DNA of 36,490 bases, from positions 743,201 through 779,690 of the forward strand of contig NW_019775469.1 of assembly GCF_001039355.2 (NCBI RefSeq), given 5' to 3'. Made by a program: the position numbers and the translations under genes. The notes under the pieces are model-generated. The model ran no database searches. It saw only the letters and a list, made by a program, of their open reading frames with translations, and was not told the origin of the DNA. Positions 27,535-36,490 of this stretch are shown here, piece after piece; position 1 is the stretch's first letter, and each line of letters opens with the position of its first letter. Origin of the DNA: Lingula anatina (lineage: Eukaryota; Brachiopoda; Lingulata; Lingulida; Lingulidae).

Positions 27535-29077
27535 AGCAAAATAACCAAAACTAAAGGCTAAAATCGACCACAAAAACATCTCAGGAAAAACAAAAACAAA
27601 ATATTCCCTTCCAAAAGCAAAATTTCCACCACAATCTAAACTTAAGCTAAATATTCGACTGAAACAGAATAAAATATCATGACAGTAGTCACTTTAGTAA
27701 AATTGAGGGAACAGTTCAAAATATTCGAATACTGAGCAGATTGGCCAACGGTGCAATGCTACTCATCGGCGAGGAATAAAATTTCAGGTCCAGTCACAAT
27801 TGACTGTTACCTAGACCGGTTAATGAAACTACGAAATACATAAACATTTTTAGAATACCTTATTTGTGTATTAAGCCATCTTTAACGGGCGACAGTCGAG
27901 CGTGTTAGACGTGTGACTTTATCGACTTTATAGATTGTAAGAAATCACTCCAACATGCAATATGATATTTCACCCTCGACTTGTGAAGATTATTTTGTCT
28001 ATATCTACATATATGCCATGATGAAGTACGTAAAATAAAATAGAGACAAAAGCCTAGCGTAGTTTTAAACTTACTGTACTTAATTTGTTTTTAAAAAATA
28101 GATTTCATTATGTCGATAAGTAAACAAGCTGGGTATACTCAGCATTTACTACATGGCTTATTCATATTTATTTGTCCTAATCGCTGCCTGGACATAAAAA
28201 ATTACAACACAAACGTGATCAAATCAGTTTATCAAACAATGTTTAAAATCTACAGAAAGTTACATAGTTAACTTGCCGGCAAATTGTCACATTGCAGCAC
28301 ACCCCAATCAGCTGCAAGTCAAAACGAGTGATCTATTTTCAAGAAATTTTAGATTGGAGACAACAACATCACTGGCTGATTAGAAAAATTATCTACCTCC
28401 ATATTGATGCCTGCGGGACCAGACATAAACTCTCAGCAGAGATGATGAAACATCTGTCCTGATATTTAATTTTTATCCCTAAGGCCATAACATTTAATGC
28501 AGGCAACAATTTGCTACACTGTTATTATTGTTAAAATTATAAGGATAGTGAGTTTAATTTATTTAATAAAAGCGGCCTTGTTTGGCCAAATCACGAACAA
28601 CAGATAGTCTTTGTTGCCTTCTCTTTTGTTATGAACGGGACTATGCAAGTTTGTGGTGCACTGGGATGGAGGAGACATAAATACTGCAGTTATGACAGGG
28701 GAATATGGAAGGTATATCTGGTTCATGAAGGGATTGGTTTAAAACACTTCTTTCATGAAGTCAATAGGGATGGTACATGTATAAAATGCTGCAGATGGCC
28801 AAATAAAATAACAGCAATTTATAGAATCGAATCATTTTTTTTTTGAACGATCACTTTAAATTCTGCCTACTCTGGGTTATCGTATCATACCCTTTAACTA
28901 AATTAATATGATGTTGGTTTGGTAAATGTGCCACTTACATGTATAATATCTTTTTGCATGGTAATTTGTAGGCAAATGATAGTTCGTGGGAAGCGGGACT
29001 TTATAAAGGTAGGCCTACCTATTTTGCCCTGTTTCTATACAGCTGACCTTGATACGTCATATTTATAATAGTGTTCA
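27535..29077. other. Between the duplicated segments; no confident gene
   Basis: AT-rich, with A-rich patches at 27536-27610. The only ORF of note is 28631-28846. No trace of a second ABCG copy was found here. Confidence 0.4.
28631..28846 (+). CDS. Hypothetical ORF, 71 codons
   Basis: MNGTMQVCGALGWRRHKYCS... with five cysteines and a possible donor AAG|GTATAT at about 28711. It has no family resemblance, ends in a homopolymer-encoded FFF and lacks a clear promoter. Listed because composition is less AT-driven than its surroundings; quite possibly chance. Confidence 0.15.
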   Translation: MNGTMQVCGALGWRRHKYCSYDRGIWKVYLVHEGIGLKHFFHEVNRDGTCIKCCRWPNKITAIYRIESFFF

Positions 29078-29250
29078 CAGGCCCGTAGCCAGCAAATTCA
29101 AAAGGGGGGTTCTTTTTCGGAAACTGTGGACCTGTTACAATGAAACTTGTGTGTACCTAGATAAAATTTTACCCCAAATGGACCTTTTCCTGAGAAAAGG
29201 GGCGGTTCTTTCGAACCCCCTGACCCCCCCTCCCCCTGGCTACGGGCCTG
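29078..29250. mobile_element. 173-bp MITE, TIR CAGGCCCGTAGCCAG, 5-bp TSD
   Basis: Starts CAGGCCCGTAGCCAG and ends CTGGCTACGGGCCTG, flanked by GTTCA on both sides (29073-29077, 29251-29255). GGGGGGTTCTTT and its inverse in the subterminal regions make it partly palindromic. Same family type as 14876-15354. Confidence 0.85.
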
Positions 29251-29870
29251 GTTCATAGCCTATAAAATAGTAATTCTTTGGGCAGATCTGTGGGTAAAAT
29301 AAACGCACTTATATCTTAAATGTGAAATACTGGTGGAAAATAATTTATTTTTATTTACTAGTAATTATTCAATAGCGCACGAACACATTATTGAAAACGC
29401 CAGCCTGGCCATGGATTGAAAAAAAAACACTATGAACGCAACTCTAGAATAAGTTTGATGATAACTATAGAAAAATCAGAGTCTGTCCAAAGCTAGAAAA
29501 TAAGTTGCAAAACTCTCTGAAACATAAATGTGCTATAAATCCACAATGTTTTGTAGTCAATAACTTTTTTCGATTCGTTTCAATAAAGTATTCGCTCTTG
29601 TGTGCACGCGGGAGTACGTGAGGAGAAGAGATCATATGATGAAGTGACCTTCTTGGTGTTTACTTTATGGGACGTCTCATTTACGATATGTTTAAGTCAT
29701 TTTTGTTTATTTTGACGTAAATTTATAATCGATCCTTGTTTGTACAGAAAATACATGTATGACTTTGCCTTACAATGCACGTGATTATAGAATTCAAAAT
29801 CAATTCAGCAAGGTATTATCTTGACATCGAAGTAGGCCGATAGCACTCGGTTTTACATCAAATGAAGGTC
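29251..29870. other. No feature recognised
   Basis: AT-rich unique sequence between the MITE and the second promoter duplication. Confidence 0.4.
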
Positions 29871-30503
29871 GTCATATGAAACCCAATATTACACATTCAA
29901 CTCGAATAATTTCCTGATAGCAGAATTAAACAACTTTGCTTACCTTGTTGACTTAAAGCAGGACAATTAAGCTATGGTGTTGGGATCACAGGCTTACTCT
30001 CTCATCTACAGAAATATTTGACCTTCTGTTCCATAAAATTAGTACCTTCCTTATCAACGAAATTGATGACGAGAATAAATAAAACGAGCCCCAGCCTCAG
30101 CGAAAGAATAAATATTTATATAACGTTTATCATGTGCAGTGATAGGAGTCAGCTGTCATATATAAGGAGGCACAACAGAGATCGAGACATGTGGGGATAA
30201 GTTATTCTTCTCCTCACCTTCATTTTAACAAATTAATCTTTAAGGCTAACTGATACATTTTAAAACGAGATAGTGGGAGTAAATTGTTCCATTTTATGCA
30301 TGTATTTTTACGCATCAACGATAAATGAAATACGCTGTACGTTAACGTAAACAAAGTGTGGGATTACTCACTTTTGTCTGAGTCATTCATCAACGATAAA
30401 AGTAGATCAGCCGTAGCTATTGCCACCTTTAGGTCTCTTGAAAAATTATCATTCGGTAACATCAGAAGCGGGTCTGTATTGCAGGCGCAATTAAGGTGTT
30501 TCA
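29871..30503 (+). repeat. 633-bp promoter-bearing duplication, copy 2
   Basis: Counterpart of 26901-27534, about 0.9 kb upstream of the ABCG start codon. The donor-like GTAAGG of copy 1 reads TTAAGG here (about 30238), so any first intron would need another donor. Confidence 0.85.
30159..30166 (+). promoter_or_regulatory. TATA box in duplication copy 2, candidate ABCG promoter
   Basis: TATATAAG in the conserved block CAGTGATAGGAGTCAGCTGTCATATATAAGGAGG. Transcription would start near 30190 and run into the ABCG coding exon at 31077. Confidence 0.5.
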
Positions 30504-31076
30504 TTTTGTAAGCATTACTATATTATGCTGTAAACTATTCCTTCAATGGTCCTCTAACCGTCCAGTCATCAGCAGATGATCTTTCACCGTTTTGTAAATC
30601 TGAATAAGCCATTTATGTAGCCAAATTTCCACAAACACAATGAAGCTCTGTTTTAGCTCAAAGGTAAATAAGATAAAATCCATATGACTGAAAATCGCAT
30701 TTATTAATGACGAAAATAATAAGGTGCAGAGTTACACAAATGGGGGATAATCATACATCCCCATACTATAGTAAGAAATTATGTGAAACAGCAACAGCTA
30801 TTGAAGCAAAAAATTGGCATAAATGAAAAATTAATGAAAGGACATAAGATCTGAGAAAAGGTCATATCCTCGTCAACCGAGGAGTGTTTGGCCAGTAAAA
30901 CTAAATATTTTTATCTGAAGAATATGAAGTCACCAAGTAAAAAGATGAACGGCTGTCTTCAAATAAGAAAAACTACCAAAATTGAAGGCTGGTAAAATGT
31001 CCACAGAAAAACAACCAGCTATAGCGCCCTGAGTATTGAAAAGGGTTACCCAAATGGAAGATTTCACGGCAGTTCC
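30504..31076 (+). other. Probable 5' UTR/intron of the ABCG gene
   Basis: No ORF. It connects the duplicated TATA segment with the first ABCG coding exon. No exon boundary can be fixed. Confidence 0.35.
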
Positions 31077-31332
31077 ATGGGACACGACAAACAGCCCAAT
31101 GGCTTTATGAACGGGAAAGTCAGTCACGGTGGAGGTGAACACGGGTATATGTTCGGTGGACGGAAAAGAGTCCTATCGACTAGACTCAGTTTCTCCGAGT
31201 CGTTCGATAAAATCAAGCTTACCTGGCACAATTGCAATGTGTTTGTCCCGCCGCCTGAGCGGAAGTGGTTCCATTGCCTAAGAAACGGAGACGGGAGAGC
31301 CGAACCCGGTGCCAAGCAGATTCTGAGCAATG
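31077..31332 (+). CDS. White-like ABCG half-transporter, first coding exon
   Basis: ATG at 31077 (an upstream ATG at 31054 hits a stop in 18 codons) opens 85 codons plus one base to AATG|GTAAG. The N-terminal half is glycine- and histidine-rich and probably disordered. Then comes 'KIKLTWHNCNVFVPPPERKW', the first strand of an ABCG nucleotide-binding domain ('l.W.ni.v'), and 'PGAKQILSN', the strand leading to the usual 'vsG...PGe..aimG' block. ABCG half-transporters have an N-terminal NBD and a C-terminal membrane domain and move pigment precursors, sterols or other small molecules; the white branch is suggested by later exons. Confidence 0.8.
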
Positions 31333-32116
31333 GTAAGAAAACATCTTTATTTTTTTCCTTATTATCTTTGGTTCTCTCTAAAAGTATGACCAAAATGAGA
31401 GATGGAATTGGGAGATGATCCAATTCCCTTGTGTTTTTCTTTTTTCCAATTTTCTTTAACATTATTTATGAAGCTCTTAACTAAAAGTCATGGTTTTTCT
31501 GCATGTTTATCTTTTTCCGTTTTTTAGTCAATATTTAGGGATCAAAATAGTTAGAACGTTTCAAGGATGGTATAAGTTGGGTTACTCTAGCCATTTATAT
31601 ACATAGCAATCTCAAATAAGTGGACTTCAGACAAAAGTTAACGATATATGATCATAACACAAATTCATTTCTCTCCTAATTTCGGAGCCACATAGACTGG
31701 CTTTCATTCAATTCCCTTGTAAATGATTAATTTCATTTGCTCCAAGGGTAAGAACAAAATGGGATGCTTAAGTTAAAACTGTCATGTCTTTTTTTGGCCA
31801 ATAACTCAGGTATCAAAAATATTTGTCAAATAATTTTAGGGTGCTGTGAAGTGGTTGAAGTGGGTTACTGCAACTTTTAACCTACCAAAGAACACCAAAC
31901 CAGAAATATGCAGATAAAACGCTATTTGGTCATAAAAATATTTTATATAAACAGTTTACAAATTCCTCATCTTTACACGAACTTGCATCATGTGGGCGTT
32001 CGAAAAGCGTTTAAAAACAAGGGTCAGGAGCACCAAAGACGGTCACATTCATTGACAGCCTCCCCAGCCAATCCAGCCCCAATCGCCACCTAACTTGATT
32101 GTTTTTGTATCAACAG

Positions 32117-32304
32117 CGGCGCCGGCAAAACTACCCTCTTGAACGTGCTCAATTCTCGTAACCGTGGTAACTTGATTGTTGACGGCGACATACGTGTCAA
32201 TGACAAGTTGATAGGCAAAGGGATCACCAGTGTGTCTGCGTACGTCCAACAGGATGACGTATTCGTAGGGGGCGCTCAAGGTGAAGGAGCATCTGTGGTT
32301 TCAG
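32117..32304 (+). CDS. White-like ABCG, exon with Walker A half and Q-loop (frameshifted)
   Basis: Acceptor ATCAACAG, then the second half of Walker A ('[15 protein letters not shown]') and the Q-loop strand '[14 protein letters not shown]'. At 32268-32272 a run of five G breaks the frame: reading four G would restore the family-typical '[11 protein letters not shown]' to the donor at 32305. With five, the exon's length no longer fits its neighbours' phases (188 instead of 187). The exon before it, which should carry 'vsG..rPGe.lAimGaS' (about 50 nt, phase 1 to phase 2), is not found in the 784-bp intron. Together these suggest a pseudogene or assembly errors. Confidence 0.78.
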
Positions 32305-32448
32305 GTTCGTATTCTTGCTCCCTCTAACTCCTCTTTCCTTTTCTGTGATCTGGTCTTTTTTCTTTCTTTTCTATATTGTTTTCTTTTATTTTTTCATTCT
32401 ATTTTTCTGTTTTCTAAAGTATTGTTTTCTTTTCCCCCTATCTTTCCG

Positions 32449-32453
<5 letters not shown>

Positions 32454-32488
<35 letters not shown>
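32454..32488. repeat. (TC)n microsatellite in the ABCG intron
   Basis: Pure TC dinucleotides in a pyrimidine-rich stretch (32340-32490). Arginine/glutamate- or serine/leucine-repeat ORFs across it are artefacts. Confidence 0.9.
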
Positions 32489-32490
<2 letters not shown>

Positions 32491-32578
32491 TTCGGTACGG
32501 GTTCAGATTTATTACAGTTGATCAAGCATAGGACCGGCAGCCAACTGATAACACTGAGACTTACACTGTTCTCCATAG

Positions 32579-32650
32579 GCAATGCTCCGCATGGATCCAG
32601 AGATATCTTTTAAAGACAGGGAGAGAAGAATGAAAGAGGTGATGCATGAG
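32579..32650 (+). CDS. White-like ABCG, exon after the Q-loop
   Basis: TTCTCCATAG acceptor and GAG|GTGAGA donor; exactly 24 codons, phase 0 at both ends: 'AMLRMDPEISFKDRERRMKE' then VMHE. This is the family's 'a.lRm...l....R...v..vi.e' helix before the signature motif. Confidence 0.8.
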
Positions 32651-32899
32651 GTGAGACAACAGTATTAGCACAATCAGCACAGTCAAACCTATCACAATCT
32701 AAACTGTAGCAATAAAAGAAAGATAATTATACAGGCATACATTTCTACCCGGAGTTTGATGCCTAGTGTCGAGCCAGTTATTTCCTCTTTATCCTTATGC
32801 ACTGTAGATAATGAAGAGCATATCCAAACATTCTAATATATATTGTAATATATATTCAATTGGTCATTTATTTATCAGTGTTCGTTTTTTCCCTTCCAG

Positions 32900-32998
32900 A
32901 TGAGTCTGACCAAGTGTCAGGACACCAGTATAGGTATACCAGGGAAGGTGAAAGGCATTTCTGGAGGCGAGATGAAGAGGCTGTCATTTGCCGCCGAG
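32900..32998 (+). CDS. White-like ABCG, exon with the ABC signature
   Basis: TTCCCTTCCAG acceptor and GAG|GTCAGT donor; 33 codons. '[20 protein letters not shown]' followed by [11 protein letters not shown]. The ABC signature reads [12 protein letters not shown] where the white family usually has LSGGERKRLAFA; Met for the first Arg is a noticeable but conservative-position change. 'KCQ.T.IG.PG.VKG' is strongly white-like. Confidence 0.85.
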
Positions 32999-33255
32999 GT
33001 CAGTGAGATGTTATTTTTTCCTTTTAAACATCTCTCTCGGGGGTGATCGTCTTGTATATAAATTGTGATATTCAGAACTGAAAGATCTACACATGCAGTA
33101 TATACAACGGGTGTATTTTTACCACAAGCAGACCTATGCATTATAGATTGTTCTCCTTCTTAATCTATTAACATTTGGTGAACGAAGTGAGTTTCCAAAA
33201 ACTTTTGAAATCAGAGTAACCAAGTGCCCTATATAGCCATTTGCTCTAATTGCAG

Positions 33256-33422
33256 TTGCTGACCAACCCCCCTTTGATGTTTTGCGACGAGCCGACCTCG
33301 GGGCTGGACAGCTACATGGCCCAAAATGTGGTGGACACACTGAAGAGAATGGCAGCTACAGGGAAAACTGTCGTCTGCACCATCCACCAGCCGTCGTCCG
33401 AAGTGTTTGCCATGTTTGATAG
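33256..33422 (+). CDS. White-like ABCG, exon with Walker B and H-loop
   Basis: TTGCAG acceptor and AG|GTGATG donor; 55 codons plus two bases. Walker B and D-loop '[13 protein letters not shown]' with the catalytic Glu present, then '[15 protein letters not shown]' with the H-loop His. All catalytic residues in this part are intact. GC content is higher than the surrounding introns, as expected for real coding sequence. Confidence 0.88.
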
Positions 33423-33625
33423 GTGATGCTTCTTTGACTTGATCAGGCAGAAAACCTCAAATAATGTTAAGAAAAACGGCACCACTGCCATGCGTTCCTT
33501 TGAGACACAAAAACCAACATTTTAATCGTAATTGATTACTATGACGTTTTCCCTTTTAACAAAAAAACGTAATATTCAATGGTTAGATATGAAATGAACT
33601 TAAATGTTTATGTACATTATTGAAG

Positions 33626-33697
33626 AATATTGCTGATGGCCGAGGGCAGAGTGGCATACATGGGCCCAGCAAAGGACACATTAGAATACTTCAAGAG
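33626..33697 (+). CDS. White-like ABCG, exon 'ILLMAEGRVAYMGP', GC donor
   Basis: Acceptor TTGAAG; 72 nt: one base, 23 codons, two bases. 'ILLMAEGRVAYMGPAKDTLE' then YFK. The only donor that keeps the phase with the next exon is AG|GCGAGT (GC at 33698-33699). The nearby GT (about 33702) would shift the next exon into a stop after 9 codons. The exon is short but its sequence is unmistakably ABCG ('D.ilLMaeGr.ay.G'). Confidence 0.82.
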
Positions 33698-34087
33698 GCG
33701 AGTAACAGTTTTGATATCAGTCAGAGTGTTGTTAAAATTTATTTTTACGTGTACTACACGTACAATGTAGGCAGGATGTCATTTTCTTCCAAATCATACG
33801 ATGCACGGTACAATATTTTTCAAGATTGAAAAGTGATTATTCTAATAGTCAGATGTGAAGTATTTTATTTTTAACCATTTAACGGAAAAGACTGGCGTTA
33901 GTATTTGGACACACGTAATGTTTTTATTCATTAACCTTTCCTTATTCATTTCTTATGCAAAAAAGAATTCACATTACAAACATTGTCAAAATACAAACAG
34001 GCAAGACTAGCTGACAGTACATGAATTGACTTGCTGTAACGCTTGTGTAATCTCTATGTTTTAATTATATTTTAACTCCGTGTGTAG

Positions 34088-34190
34088 CGGTGGCTTCACC
34101 TGTCCCGTAAACTATAACCCGGCTGACTTCTTCATCCACACCCTGGCTATTGTACCGGGAGAGGAGGCGGAGTGTCAGGATATCGTCAGG
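34088..34190 (+). CDS. White-like ABCG, last NBD exon in the window
   Basis: Acceptor GTGTGTAG; donor AGG|GTTGGT; one base plus 34 codons. '[20 protein letters not shown]' then [14 protein letters not shown], the conserved 'CP.nyNPADfyi..laivPg.E......i' linker between the NBD and the membrane domain of white-type ABCG proteins. The next exons (linker helix and six membrane segments) are not recognisable in the remaining 2.3 kb. Confidence 0.85.
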
Positions 34191-34956
34191 GTTGGTTTTT
34201 AAAATTTTCTTATTGATTTTATTCTCTCTTGTTTGAACCTTTAACATTGTGCTGTAGAATGGCATCGCATAAAGTTACCAGAAAAGTGACAATCTGATGG
34301 AATTGGTTTGATTGGACGGTCCATAAACTTGCATTCATTTCCAATGGCAGTATCAAAGCTGAACAGCAAAGCAGAATAAAGCAGAAAGTAAATTTGACTA
34401 CCTTTCAATACCGTTGGTCCTCCAGTGAAAGCTACCTGATATGTATGATATATATGCAAGCTTTATTTAGTGTTGATATCTTTAATAAAAGTAAATAAGT
34501 AGACTGAAAATAAAGTCATGTGCTTTCAATACAAAGGCATCATTCTACTCTCCCTGTAAAATAAAATTAGTACAAATTTGGTCATACAGTTATATTCATA
34601 CTTCTGTAAAGAAGTATATTTCATAACAAAGGATATATTCAGCAAAATTGTCCTTTTTCATCCCTTGGCGAATTTTCTTCAGTAGTGTAATCATGTGAGA
34701 AATGATCGCATGGCTCTTCGTGGTTATAACACAATTTCTGGTGAACATTTTCACAAGATTAACTATCGTAACAATAGCACAAGCCTTAAAAAGGCCTTTA
34801 CCATTTAGGTGGCCAAATAATTTTACACAATTTTTACTTCACCAGAAATATAATCATAAGTATTACTTTAACGTACAGTTTATTTTTATTGCAACACGAT
34901 TAGAGTAGAAATGTTATCAAAGACAGAATGATGACTTTGTTTTAGAATTGCTTACT
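34191..34956. other. Downstream of ABCG NBD; no exon recognised
   Basis: AT-rich; ORFs on both strands lack splice signals or motifs. If the ABCG gene is intact this is intron. Confidence 0.4.
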
Positions 34957-35127
34957 TTAAGGCTTTGCGAACAGAAACCGTGGTTCAATTTTTGACAAAC
35001 ATGACTCGTGTTTTTTAATCTCTCGTGAGCAATTTTCATCTGGCATTGATCCAATGTCAATGAGACGATACCCTCTTCTCATTTCAACCGTTTGTGCAAC
35101 CGTGCTTGTGGATTCGGGATCTAATTC
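34957..35127 (-). CDS. Candidate terminal exon on the opposite strand, unknown protein
   Basis: A strong acceptor (AATTTTCATTCCAG, just right of 35127) opens 56 codons in phase 0 to TAA (34957-34959): 'ELDPESTSTVAQTVEMRRGY' then RLIDIGSMPDENCS... ending PRFLFAKP. 'RGYRLIDIGSM' faintly recalls the 'GyRlvDl..l' opening of a Mutator-like transposase domain, but the cysteine pattern that should follow is not convincing. It may be a TE remnant or the 3' end of a gene nested in or downstream of ABCG. Confidence 0.33.
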   Translation of the reverse strand, partial: ELDPESTSTVAQTVEMRRGYRLIDIGSMPDENCSREIKKHESCLSKIEPRFLFAKP

Positions 35128-35605
35128 CTGGAATGAAAATTTACATTTGGTATCACATGTTCGCATGATGTGCCCTAGTTGATTAAGACATACTGATCAA
35201 AATTAAAGAAAATGACAAGAGATATTTACTGCAACTAAAACAATTCCTCTCTCGTTCTTTCTTTCGTTCATTCTAAACCATTATTGTAAAATATCTTGAA
35301 AAATATCTCCAGTGGGCGTATAAGATTGAAAAATATTAATTACAACTGGACGTCTAACATAGATATATACCCCTACGTACAAAATGTCACCCCACCACGT
35401 TTACGTGTACTGCTACAAGGGCACCCATAGTTTTAACTTTTCTATAACATAAAAACTAGGAAACCGATCGTCGTGTACATTTGCGATGCGAGTAGTATAA
35501 CATTAACCTACCCAGCATAAGCATTAAAATACTTCAACACAAATTAGTTTTAATACGAGGCTTCTAAGTGAGAGGGATACATTTTGTACCAAAGGGTTGA
35601 CATAG
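35128..35605. other. No feature recognised
   Basis: AT-rich, no ORF, no TIR seen. It may include the lost left end of the Tc1-like element. Confidence 0.4.
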
Positions 35606-35609
35606 GTAA

Positions 35610-36220
35610 GAGTTCTGACCCGCCGAATAGCCAAAAGGTTGAGTTGTTCCATGAGAACCAGTGTAGGGTTAGACATCATGACCAAACAGGAACATAGGCA
35701 AGATTTCCTGGGTAAGGCCGACCAAAGGAAACCACACCCAGAGAAGAGAGATTGCTAATACGCCTTACGCGTAGAAAACATTTCGTGATATTTAAAAACT
35801 TGAGTAAACTTTTACATGAACAAACCATTTTTCTGAATTTACCGTCAGAAGACGTTTGCACAATTGTCGTTTTGGCAGGGTTTCAGTTAGGAGACCAGCG
35901 ATTACTGCCAGGAATCGTCTACGTCGAGTCAGATGGTATACCAGAATTCTGGCATAGACACCAGACAATAACTGGGCATTGATACTGTTCTCAGACGACA
36001 ACAGGTTAAAGGTTATCAGGATTATGGACGCTTAATGATTTGGAGAACAGTTGGTACGAAGTATCTTTCAAAAGTTCTGCCTCTGGTCGACAGGACGCAC
36101 CCCACATACGTCATGTACATTGGGTGTATTGGCTACTATGGTGAAGGCGAGCTCTCAGTGGTCACGGGAACCTTATTGCAGACCCATGCCACCAAATACT
36201 GGAAAGGAAACTAAAGAAAT
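35610..36220 (+). pseudogene. Tc1-like (IS630/Tc1/mariner) transposase relic
   Basis: Pieces in different frames follow the order of a Tc1-type transposase. First comes an HTH-like 'RLLIRLTRRKHFV' region (about 35750-35860), then 'VRRPAITARNRLRRVRW' (about 35886-35935), then 'NWALILFSDDNRLKVI' with the first catalytic Asp region (family 'W..vlFsDEs.f', about 35970-36020). After a frame change comes 'VGTKYLSKVLPL' and 'YVMYIGCIGYYGEGEL' (family 'vmvWG.i.y.G.g.l', about 36050-36150). Several stops and shifts show it is dead. It lies where ABCG membrane-domain exons might be expected. Confidence 0.65.
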
Positions 36221-36490
36221 TATGTCGATTATATATTTGGTGGCCATGATCACCCATTTATGCATCAGTTTGATAACGCTACTCCACGTAAAACCCAACG
36301 CAACAATAGGCTTTTTATATGCCAGCCAGACCCTGACCCCGATAGCTCAATCCCTATATCAGAAAACTTTTCTCGGAAATGGATAACTGAGGCATAATTC
36401 TGCAAACAAAAATGTCCTCATACTGTCTTTGCACCGTGTGTGAAAAGCCCTCATTGCACAAAAGTTACAGAACTTTTTAACCAAACGCAC
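36221..36490. other. Window end, no feature
   Basis: Nothing recognised; it may contain the 3' part of the Tc1 relic, too decayed to read. Confidence 0.35.

Noticed and set aside
31124-31462. Minus-strand 112-codon ORF opposite the first ABCG exon
   Set aside because: Shadow of the GC-richer coding exon on the plus strand.
32281-32613. Plus- and minus-strand ORFs around the (TC)n repeat
   Set aside because: Simple-repeat artefacts in an ABCG intron; only the first few codons (KEHLWFQ) are real and belong to the frameshifted exon.
1-36490. CRISPR arrays, bacterial operons, rRNA genes, intact tRNA genes
   Set aside because: No regularly spaced identical repeats, no Shine-Dalgarno-type gene strings, no rRNA core motifs; the only tRNA-like segment (7796-7852) is too short and degenerate.

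Overview
This is an AT-rich piece of an animal nuclear genome, not prokaryotic DNA. Coding sequence occurs as short GT-AG exons, introns are full of TIR elements and microsatellites, and single N bases at 3314, 15570 and 18975 point to a draft assembly. The gene content (a white-like ABCG half-transporter, an endonuclease/exonuclease/phosphatase-fold protein) and the transposon mix (LINE, Harbinger, Tc1, hAT-like MITEs, LTR element with env) fit a marine invertebrate. I cannot name the species or phylum.

Layout. 1-495: the 3' end of a LINE reverse transcriptase ORF. 1578-4199 (-): three in-phase exons of an EEP-fold (DNase I/sphingomyelinase-like) gene, with a 168-bp MITE in one intron. 4966-5225: a MITE with long TIRs. 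7139-7258 (+): a probable first coding exon of an unrecognised gene. About 10.08-14.04 kb (-): a recently formed LTR element that carries an env-like gene, broken by one frameshift, and no gag or pol. 14.9-16.0 kb: an hAT-like element with its flank tandemly duplicated. 19.75-23.92 kb (+) and 25.74-24.15 kb (-): candidate first and last exons and poly(A) signals of two convergent genes. The intron of the first holds a nest of transposons three levels deep. 26.9-30.5 kb: two copies of a 634-bp segment with a TATA box, the second 0.9 kb upstream of the ABCG gene. 31.08-34.19 kb (+): seven exons of the white-like ABCG nucleotide-binding domain. About 35.6-36.2 kb (+): a dead Tc1-like transposase.

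The most unusual object is the env-only LTR element. Its two LTR segments differ at about four positions in 364 bp. The upstream copy is a PPT plus U3 fused almost directly to env, and the env start codon lies inside a perfect 54-bp inverted copy of a U3 segment. Next are a 59-bp repeat with constant length and conserved ends (four copies between 9.6 and 17.1 kb), the duplicated promoter segment, and an ABCG gene that looks inactivated (one apparently missing exon, one frameshift, no transmembrane exons in the window).

All homology statements come from reading motifs by eye; no database search was possible. Exon boundaries come from splice signals and phase agreement.
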